Shown one piece after another: positions 1 through 4,333 of a stretch of DNA of 6,105 bases. The notes under the pieces were generated by a model. It saw only the letters and a program-made list of their open reading frames with translations, was not told the DNA's origin and made no database searches. Every line of letters begins with the position of its first letter. Positions within the stretch are counted from its first letter, which is position 1. The stretch is taken from NCBI GenBank assembly GCA_030831375.1, contig JAURLF010000231.1, positions 1 to 6,105 of the forward strand, written 5' to 3'. Source of the stretch: Gaiellales bacterium. Lineage in GTDB: Bacteria > Actinomycetota > Thermoleophilia > Gaiellales > F1-60-MAGs149. The position numbers and the translations under genes were made by a program.

Positions 1-341
1 CCGTGATGGCGCTCGCCGGCGACGGCGGCTTCCTGTTCACCGTCCAGGAGCTCGCGACCGCCGTCGATGAGGGCCTGCCGATCGCGATCGTGCTCTGGCA
101 GAACCACGGCTACGGCGAGATCCTCGACTCGATGGAGCGCGCGCAGGTCCCGCCCGTCGGCGTCGCCACGAGCGCGCACGATTACCTCGCGATCGCGGAG
201 GGCTTCGGCTGTCGCGCCGTCCGCGCGGAGTCGCTCGCGGCGCTGCCCGCGCTGGCGGCGGAGGCGTTCGCGGCGGACCGGCCGACCCTGATCGAGGTCG
301 TCGCCGCGGGCGTCGCGCCGGCGTCCCTGCCCGTGCGCTGA
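1..341 (+). CDS. ThDP-dependent enzyme (acetolactate synthase / 2-oxoacid decarboxylase superfamily), C-terminal part only
   Basis: This is the last ~112 residues of a thiamine-diphosphate enzyme. The frame is open at the left edge, so the true start is outside the window and the first in-frame GTG (base 3) is not a start. The visible part is the C-terminal pyrophosphate-binding domain. It holds the ThDP/Mg motif GDG (residues 6-8 counted from base 3), followed 25 residues later by Q33-N34, equivalent to the closing 'NN' of the classical GDG-x(~25)-NN motif. The segments NHGYGEI and DRPTLIEV are typical of this superfamily's C-terminus. Substrate cannot be fixed from this fragment. The GYGEI...VPPVGV pattern reminds me of 5-guanidino-2-oxopentanoate decarboxylase (AruI-like) proteins more than of biosynthetic acetolactate synthase, but that is memory-based inference. 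The TGA stop lies 32 nt before the next gene on the same strand. Confidence 0.85.
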   Translation, partial: VMALAGDGGFLFTVQELATAVDEGLPIAIVLWQNHGYGEILDSMERAQVPPVGVATSAHDYLAIAEGFGCRAVRAESLAALPALAAEAFAADRPTLIEVVAAGVAPASLPVR

Positions 342-367
342 GGCCGACGGCGTCGCGCTGGTAGGTT
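338..367 (+). promoter_or_regulatory. Candidate leaderless promoter for the glutaminyl cyclase gene
   Basis: TAGGTT at 362-367 fits the actinobacterial -10 pattern TANNNT and ends 6 nt before the GTG start at 374. That is the spacing expected when transcription begins at the start codon itself. A weak -35-like CTGAGG lies at 338-343 with an 18-bp spacer; it matches TTGACA only at TGA. No Shine-Dalgarno is visible before the GTG, which agrees with a leaderless transcript. This is pattern evidence only. Confidence 0.4.
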
Positions 368-373
368 GGGCGG

Positions 374-1144
374 GTGCCGCCTCGGTCCGTCCTCGCCGCG
401 CTGTGTCTCGCGATCGCGCTGATCGCCGCCCCCGTGGCCGGTGCCGCTCCCGTCGTGCCGTGGCGCCTGATCGGCGTGCGCCCTCACGACCCGTCCGCCT
501 TCACGCAGGGCCTCGTCGCGCACCGGGGCGTGCTGCTCGAGAGCACCGGCCTCTACGGCGAGTCGACCGTGCGCCGCGTCGACCCGCGCACGGGCCGGGT
601 GCTCCGGCAGGTCGCGCTGGATCGCCGGCTGTTCGGCGAGGGGCTGACCGTGCACGGCGGGCGCGCTGTGCAGCTGACGTGGTTCGAGGGCCGGGTGCTG
701 TTCTGGGCGCCGGGGTCGCTGGCGTCCCGCGGATTCACGGCGTACGCGTGGCAGGGCTGGGGACTGACCACGGACGGCGCGTCCCTGATCGCGTCGGACG
801 GATCGCCGACCCTGCGCTTTCTCGACCCGTCCACCTTCGCGGTGCGCCGCACCGTGACGGTGCGCGACGGGTCCGTGCCGATCGCGCGGCTGAACGAGCT
901 CGAGTACCGCGACGGCGTCGTCTGGGCCAACGTCTGGCCGGAGGACCGGATCGCGCTGATCAACCCCGTGACGGGACGGGTGCGGGGCTGGCTCGACATG
1001 TCGTCGCTGCGCAAACGGCTCGGCGGGCGCGGCGAGATCCTCAACGGGATCGCGCGCGATCCCGTCACGGGGCACATGGTGGTGACGGGGAAGCTGTGGC
1101 CGCGGATGTTCGCGATCCGCCTGACCCGGCGGGTGCCGCGCTAG
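374..1144 (+). CDS. Plant-type (papaya-like) glutaminyl-peptide cyclotransferase, exported
   Basis: A 256-residue protein of the glutamine cyclotransferase family (five-bladed beta-propeller, Glu_cyclase_2 type). These enzymes convert N-terminal glutamine of peptides or proteins to pyroglutamate with release of ammonia. Family hallmarks appear in order: FTQGL (43-47), STGLYGES, FGEGLT, WGLTTDG, SDGSPTL, LNELEY, WANVWPEDRI, LNGIARDP and TGKLWP near the end. Residues 1-25 form a signal peptide: Arg near the start, a Leu/Ala/Ile core, and an A-G-A or G-A-A cleavage site around 24-25. The mature enzyme therefore probably acts outside the cytoplasm. The GTG start is well constrained because an in-frame TAG at 362-364 excludes anything earlier and the signal peptide begins at once. 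No ribosome binding site is visible. The final TAG overlaps the stop of the convergent DUF3830 gene. Physiological substrates are unknown; protecting secreted proteins or peptides from aminopeptidases is an inference. Confidence 0.93.
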   Translation: MPPRSVLAALCLAIALIAAPVAGAAPVVPWRLIGVRPHDPSAFTQGLVAHRGVLLESTGLYGESTVRRVDPRTGRVLRQVALDRRLFGEGLTVHGGRAVQLTWFEGRVLFWAPGSLASRGFTAYAWQGWGLTTDGASLIASDGSPTLRFLDPSTFAVRRTVTVRDGSVPIARLNELEYRDGVVWANVWPEDRIALINPVTGRVRGWLDMSSLRKRLGGRGEILNGIARDPVTGHMVVTGKLWPRMFAIRLTRRVPR

Positions 1145-1560
1145 GCGAGCTCGAAGCGGATCGGCAGCGCGCCGACCTGCAGCGTGCTGGCGCCGAACGC
1201 GTGCAGCTTCTCCTTGCCCTCGACGATCGTGAGGAAGTGGTTGCCGGCGAGCTGTCCCGCCTTCGAGGCGAAGCAGCACGGCCCGTACGGGAAGAGCAGC
1301 TCGCATTCGGAGATGCCGCCCGGGTACCAGAGGATCTCGCCGGGGGCGGGGTGGCTCGTGGCGTCCTCGAACGGCACGCCGAGGTCGAAGTCGCCGAGGG
1401 AGATCCAGCAGGACTCGCCGCTCCAGCGCACGTGGATCAGCTTCTGCTCGTAGGGCAGCAGCTCAAGGAACGCGGCGCACGTCTTCGGCGCCTTCTCCGG
1501 CTCCATGCGGGCCAGGAACTCCACGTCCCCGCTCGTGATGCGGATCATCTGCTCGGCCAT
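1141..1560 (-). CDS. DUF3830 family protein, cyclophilin-like fold
   Basis: A 139-residue cytoplasmic protein that I recognise as DUF3830. It has an N-terminal strand (MIRITSGDVEF), then the characteristic APKTCAAFLELLP helix (about 24-36), HVRWSGESCW (about 43-52), a glycine/proline loop PGEILWYPGG (about 73-82), and a C-terminal GNHFLTIVEG strand. The family has a cyclophilin-like barrel but no demonstrated prolyl isomerase activity, and its role is unknown. Length is normal for the family. The ATG at 1560 is preceded by GGAAGG (minus strand, 1574-1569) with 8 nt spacing, a good ribosome binding site. It lies 43 nt after the vapC stop on the same strand, so read-through from vapBC is possible. 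Its TAG shares the bases CTAG with the stop of the convergent cyclase gene. There is no signal peptide or transmembrane segment. Confidence 0.88.
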   Translation of the reverse strand: MAEQMIRITSGDVEFLARMEPEKAPKTCAAFLELLPYEQKLIHVRWSGESCWISLGDFDLGVPFEDATSHPAPGEILWYPGGISECELLFPYGPCCFASKAGQLAGNHFLTIVEGKEKLHAFGASTLQVGALPIRFELA

Positions 1561-1603
1561 CGCTCTTCCCTTCCGTCGGACCGGGGCATCATTGCGGACG
1601 GGC

Positions 1604-1993
1604 CTACGGTGCGAGGCGCTCCAGGCCGGGCACGCGGTCGAGGCCCCGGTCGAACGAGGCCACGACGGGTGGGCCGTCGACCAGCGCGTGGGCGGCGATG
1701 ACCGCGTCGGTGAGACCGCAGCCGCGCTGGACGTGCAGCTGCAGTGCGGTCGCGAGGAGCTCGGAGTCGGTCGCGATCGCCGGCATGGCGAGGACCTCCT
1801 TGAGGATCCGGGCGATCAGCTCTCGCGGGTAGCCGTAGACCGTGCGCAGCACGTACGCGGTCTCGAGGAAGACGACAGGTGTGAGGATCAGCACCGTCCC
1901 CTGGTCGAGGAGCCGGGTGGCACGGCGCGCCAGAGCGGGGTCGTCGCGGGTGATGTGGCGGATCAGGACGTTCGCGTCCACGTACGCGCTCAC
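1604..1993 (-). CDS. vapC: PIN-domain ribonuclease toxin, VapC family
   Basis: A 129-residue, essentially single-domain PIN protein, the usual VapC size. The acidic metal-binding residues expected for PIN nucleases are all present: D6 in YVDANVLI, E44 in FLETAYVL, D96 in GLTDAVIAA and D115 in ASFDRGLD (with D119 nearby). The active site therefore looks intact. VapC toxins are Mg/Mn-dependent RNases that cleave tRNA or rRNA and stop growth when not bound by antitoxin; the RNA target cannot be read from sequence. The start is GTG at 1993. It overlaps the antitoxin TGA in the tetranucleotide GTGA, so translation is probably coupled to that of the antitoxin. The gene lacks its own clear Shine-Dalgarno beyond the antitoxin coding end. 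It ends with TAG 43 nt before the DUF3830 gene. No truncation is seen. Confidence 0.9.
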   Translation of the reverse strand: MSAYVDANVLIRHITRDDPALARRATRLLDQGTVLILTPVVFLETAYVLRTVYGYPRELIARILKEVLAMPAIATDSELLATALQLHVQRGCGLTDAVIAAHALVDGPPVVASFDRGLDRVPGLERLAP

Positions 1994-2334
1994 GCGGGAT
2001 CGTCGTCCTCGGGCCGCCAGTCCGGGGACTCCCGGCGCATCTTCGCCTCCCAGCCGCGGCGGCGCTCCTCGTCGACGAGCCGCCGGCGCTCCTCGTCGGT
2101 CATGCGCCGGATGCGCTCGGGCACCTCTGGCACCTCCGTCTCGCCGGGGCGCGGGCAGCGCTCGATGGTCACCTGCTCGCCGAGCATCGAGATGATCACG
2201 GCGTCCCCGGCCTGCAGGTCCATGAACTCGCGCACGGCCTTCGGCACGGTCAGTTGGCCCTTGCTGGTCATCCGCGCGACCACGGCGGCGCCGTAGCCGC
2301 GCGTGCGCTTCGACGGGTCGACGGGCTCCTCCAT
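1990..2334 (-). CDS. vapB: AbrB/SpoVT-fold antitoxin, VapB-like partner of the PIN toxin
   Basis: A 114-residue protein with a swapped-hairpin AbrB DNA-binding domain at about residues 17-60. Its core is ARMTSKGQLTVPKAVRE (20-36), then LQAGDAV and a closing strand GEQVTIER. The C-terminal half (61-114) is highly charged, rich in Glu and Arg, and probably disordered until it wraps the toxin. It contains an 8-residue internal duplication, DEERRRLV followed by DEERRRGW (about 80-95). Expected roles, from the family, are to neutralise VapC and repress its own promoter. The frame stays open well upstream (to 2619), but ATG 2334 is chosen because AAGGA (2344-2340) sits 5 nt before it and the AbrB domain starts soon after. 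A later ATG at 2271 would cut into the domain and has no ribosome binding site. The 20-residue N-terminal lead is slightly long. The TGA overlaps the vapC GTG. Confidence 0.88.
   Translation of the reverse strand: MEEPVDPSKRTRGYGAAVVARMTSKGQLTVPKAVREFMDLQAGDAVIISMLGEQVTIERCPRPGETEVPEVPERIRRMTDEERRRLVDEERRRGWEAKMRRESPDWRPEDDDPA
2061..2098 (-). repeat. Short in-frame direct repeat inside vapB
   Basis: The 14-mer GGCGCTCCTCGTCG (plus strand) occurs at 2061-2074 and again at 2085-2098. The offset of 24 nt is exactly eight codons. It encodes the DEERRR duplication in the antitoxin's toxin-binding tail. Being in phase, it may be a recent local duplication that can change copy number. Confidence 0.6.
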
Positions 2335-2339
2335 TGTTG

Positions 2340-2365
2340 TCCTTACGTTATCAGGAACGTAAGGA
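2340..2365. promoter_or_regulatory. Perfect inverted repeat, probable VapB(C) operator
   Basis: Arms TCCTTACGTT (2340-2349) and AACGTAAGGA (2356-2365) are exact reverse complements, separated by ATCAGG. It lies 5 bp from the vapB start, in a locally AT-richer patch of an otherwise GC-dominated window. On the minus strand the proximal arm contains the vapB Shine-Dalgarno AAGGA. Each arm also carries TACGTT, a TANNNT -10-like hexamer, on one strand (2344-2349 on plus, 2361-2356 on minus). AbrB-type antitoxins are known to bind dyad-symmetric sites in their own promoters, so this is the natural candidate operator. Because it sits between divergent genes it could also affect the CMD-family gene. 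Binding itself is inference. Confidence 0.65.
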
Positions 2366-2419
2366 ATCACGGTCCCGGTGGTCTCCATGCCGCCATCGTC
2401 TGCGAGGATGCCCGCGCCG

Positions 2420-2986
2420 ATGGCGCGCGCACCCCACCCGGATCCGGACGCCCTCTCGCCGGCGACGCGCGCCGCGCTCGCGGGCCTGCCCGGCAACAAC
2501 GTCTTCCAGGCGCTCGCGCATGCCGATGCCGCGTTCGCGCCGCTGATGGCCCTGACCGCGAGCCTCTGGAACGACGCCGACCTCAGCCCGCGCCGGCGCG
2601 AGCTCGCGATCCTGCGCACCGCGCGCCTCGTCGACTCGGACTACGAGTGGATGCACCACGTCGAGGTGGCCCGGATGGTCGGGATCGGCGAGGACGAGAT
2701 CGCGGCGATCGACGCGGACGACCTCGCCGCCGGGGGGTTCGCCGCCGACGACCGCCTGCTGCTCGAGGCCGTGCCCGACCTGCTCGCCCGCCGGCGCACG
2801 GACGACGCGGCCTTCGCGGCGCTGCGCGACGCGATCGGCCTGCGCCAGCTCGTCGAGCTGCACCTCGTCGTCGGCCTCTACGCGACGATCGCCGCCGTCG
2901 TCGCCGACCTCGACGTCGAGCCCGATGCGCGCTCCGGCGCGTTCGAGCTCGACCACGACGCGCGCGGCCCGCGGCTCGGCCGCTGA
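2420..2986 (+). CDS. Carboxymuconolactone decarboxylase (CMD)/AhpD-like family protein
   Basis: About 188 residues in an all-helical CMD/AhpD-like fold. The recognisable part is LSPRRRELAILRTARL (about 55-70), followed by SDYEWMHHVEVARMVGIGEDEI (about 73-94). Here E61 and the Y75-E76-W77...H80 segment occupy the positions of the family's Glu and Tyr/His cluster. The CxxC thiol pair of AhpD peroxidases is absent (the sequence reads SDYEW), so a peroxiredoxin-reductase role is unlikely. True 4-carboxymuconolactone decarboxylase activity cannot be assumed either. The start is uncertain. In-frame GTG 2378, ATG 2387 (GGTGG 5 nt upstream), ATG 2408 and ATG 2420 are all possible. I chose 2420 because MARAPHPDPDALSP resembles the N-terminus of family members, while the preceding residues are low-complexity Pro/Ala/Ser. 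It is transcribed divergently from vapBC and ends 7 nt from the convergent rpiA stop. Function unknown, probably oxidoreductase-like or detoxification. Confidence 0.82.
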   Translation: MARAPHPDPDALSPATRAALAGLPGNNVFQALAHADAAFAPLMALTASLWNDADLSPRRRELAILRTARLVDSDYEWMHHVEVARMVGIGEDEIAAIDADDLAAGGFAADDRLLLEAVPDLLARRRTDDAAFAALRDAIGLRQLVELHLVVGLYATIAAVVADLDVEPDARSGAFELDHDARGPRLGR

Positions 2987-2993
2987 GGCCGGG
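2975..2993 (+). terminator. Possible short GC hairpin between convergent CMD-family gene and rpiA
   Basis: CTCGGCC (2975-2981) can pair with GGCCGGG (2987-2993) around the loop GCTGA, giving seven pairs including one G-U on the plus-strand RNA. It sits exactly at the tail-to-tail junction, with the CMD-family TGA in the loop. No T-run follows on either strand, so it would have to be the U-less type sometimes proposed in actinobacteria. In such GC-rich DNA a stem this short can also arise by chance. Confidence 0.25.
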
Positions 2994-3638
2994 TCAGATC
3001 AGGCGCGGGAGCCGCTCGGCCGATTCGCCGCGGCCGATGATCACCTCGGACACCATCGACGGCGCGAACAGCCCGTGCGCGACCACGCCGGGCACCGAGC
3101 CGAGCCACGCGTCGAGCGCCTCGGCGCCGCCGATCGCGCCCGTGTAGTCGGCGATCACGCCGCCGTCTGGGCTGCGCGGCACGTCGCGCAGCTCGACGTC
3201 GCGCAGGCGCCGCAGCGTGCCGGCGAGGCCGTACTCCATCAGCTCGAGCGGGACGGGCGCCCGCAGGCGGTCGACGACCTTGGACGAGTCGGCGATCACC
3301 ACGAAGCGGTCCGCGGTGGCCGCGACCACCTTCTCGCGGGTGTGGGCCGCGCCGCCGCCCTTCACGAGCCACCAGTCGGGCGCGATCTGGTCGGCGCCGT
3401 CGATCGCGATGTCGAGCCGATCCACCGCCGCCGCGTCGTCGACCTCGAGGCCGAGCGCGCGGGCCGCCTCCTCCGTCTGCACGGACGTGGCGACGCAGCG
3501 GATCCCCAGGCCGCGCGCGGCGAGGGCGGGCAACAGGTGCGCGACGGTCGAGCCCGTGCCGAGCCCGACGCGCATGCCGTCCTCGACGAGCAGCGCCGCG
3601 GCCTCCGCGGCGACTCGCTTCTCGCTGTCGGCGTCCAT
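2994..3638 (-). CDS. rpiA: Ribose-5-phosphate isomerase A
   Basis: A 214-residue enzyme that interconverts ribose-5-phosphate and ribulose-5-phosphate in the cytosol, in the non-oxidative pentose phosphate pathway. The phosphate-binding loop GLGTGST lies at 25-31. DGADQI (80-85), KGGGA (93-97) and TREK (100-103) supply D80, D83, K93 and E102. These match E. coli RpiA D81, D84, K94 and the catalytic base E103 almost position for position. FVVIADSSK and the C-terminal GLFAPSMVSEVIIGR are also typical. Length is normal for the family. The ATG at 3638 is chosen because the family N-terminus begins a few residues before the conserved helix. An in-frame GTG nine bases upstream is an alternative. 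No clear Shine-Dalgarno is present, but TACCGT (TANNNT) sits 7 nt upstream. The gene follows pgl by 29 nt as the last gene of the pgi-gnd-pgl-rpiA operon. Confidence 0.96.
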   Translation of the reverse strand: MDADSEKRVAAEAAALLVEDGMRVGLGTGSTVAHLLPALAARGLGIRCVATSVQTEEAARALGLEVDDAAAVDRLDIAIDGADQIAPDWWLVKGGGAAHTREKVVAATADRFVVIADSSKVVDRLRAPVPLELMEYGLAGTLRRLRDVELRDVPRSPDGGVIADYTGAIGGAEALDAWLGSVPGVVAHGLFAPSMVSEVIIGRGESAERLPRLI

Positions 3639-3667
3639 CGGGCACACGGTACAGCCCCCGGGGCGCG

Positions 3668-4333
3668 TCAGCCTGCGGCGGCGCGGTCGGCCAGCACGAG
3701 CGAGCGAGGCGCCTCGACGCGGCCGGCGGGGATGCCGTGGTCGCCAGCGAGCATCCGCCGCAGCGGCTCGCGCTTGTCCTCGCCGGTGACGAGCCACAGG
3801 AGCTGCCGCGACCGCGCGAGCGCCGGATAGGTGAGGGTCATCCGCAGCGTGCCCTGGTACTCGGCGCCCGTCACGGCCACGAGCCGGTCGTCGACGTCGA
3901 GCACGGGATCACCCGGCACCAGCGACGCGGTGTGGCCGTCCGGGCCGAGGCCGAGGTGGATCACGTCGACCGTGACCGGCAGCTCGCCCGCGTAGTGGCG
4001 CGCCGCGGCGGCGAGGTCGTCGTCGGTGACGGGCATCGGGTGCACCTGCACGGGCACCTGCGGGCCGAGGCTGTCGAGCAGGTGCACGAGGTTTCGGCGC
4101 TCGTCGCCGTCGGGCGCGACGCGCTCGTCGACCTGGTAGATCTCGACGGACTCCCACGGCACGTCGAGGGCGGCGAGGTCGCCGAACATCGCCCACGGCG
4201 AGCGCCCGCCGGAGACGGCCAGGGAGAAGACTCCGCGTTCCGCCACCGCCGTGCGCGCCGCCTCGGCGACGCGCTCCGCCGCGGCGCGCGCCACGGCCGC
4301 CGCATCGTCGAGCACGACCAGCTCGTGCCGCAT
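3668..4333 (-). CDS. pgl: 6-phosphogluconolactonase (DevB type)
   Basis: A 221-residue cytosolic enzyme that hydrolyses 6-phosphoglucono-delta-lactone to 6-phosphogluconate, the second step of the oxidative pentose phosphate pathway. It has the NagB/DevB-like fold, with SGGRSP (41-46) as the first phosphate-binding loop and VDERVAP (68-74). DERRN (77-81) follows, then the family signature GLGPDGHTASLVPG (128-141), whose H134 is the expected catalytic histidine. Later segments TLTYPAL and WLVTGEDK, with K in the conserved G-x-x-K context, are also typical. Length matches bacterial DevB-type lactonases. The ATG at 4333 shares one base with the gnd stop (TGATG), which implies termination-reinitiation coupling and fixes the start. 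The frame remains open upstream into gnd, but that part is out-of-frame noise. The gene normally partners zwf, which is not adjacent here. Confidence 0.95.
   Translation of the reverse strand: MRHELVVLDDAAAVARAAAERVAEAARTAVAERGVFSLAVSGGRSPWAMFGDLAALDVPWESVEIYQVDERVAPDGDERRNLVHLLDSLGPQVPVQVHPMPVTDDDLAAAARHYAGELPVTVDVIHLGLGPDGHTASLVPGDPVLDVDDRLVAVTGAEYQGTLRMTLTYPALARSRQLLWLVTGEDKREPLRRMLAGDHGIPAGRVEAPRSLVLADRAAAG

Noticed and set aside
182..1306. Long minus-strand open frame opposite the ThDP and cyclase genes
   Set aside because: The translation is Arg/Pro/His-rich with no recognisable motif, and it lies antisense to a clear glutaminyl cyclase. It is a GC-bias shadow.
1573..1602. Possible hairpin CCGTC...GACGG between vapC and the DUF3830 gene
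   Set aside because: The stem is only five bases with a long loop and no T-run, which is not distinguishable from chance in this composition.
403..1701. Long plus-strand open frame across the cyclase, DUF3830 and vapC
   Set aside because: It has low-complexity Arg/Ala/Gly composition and overlaps three well-supported genes in other frames.
1604..2365. Mobile-element insertion carrying vapBC
   Set aside because: TA pairs are often mobile, but I found no flanking direct repeats, integrase, transposase or attachment-like sequence around the pair.
2335..2619. N-terminal extension of the antitoxin reading frame
   Set aside because: The extension is antisense to the CMD-family gene, has no domain, and is preceded by no ribosome site. 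The start at 2334 has AAGGA at good spacing.
2254..3147. Plus-strand frame over the CMD-family region and into rpiA
   Set aside because: The translation is Arg-rich noise. The CMD motifs are in the other plus frame ending at 2986.
3639..3797. Longer N-terminus for rpiA
   Set aside because: It would overlap the end of pgl with Arg-rich sequence. The conserved RpiA N-terminus starts at the ATG at 3638.
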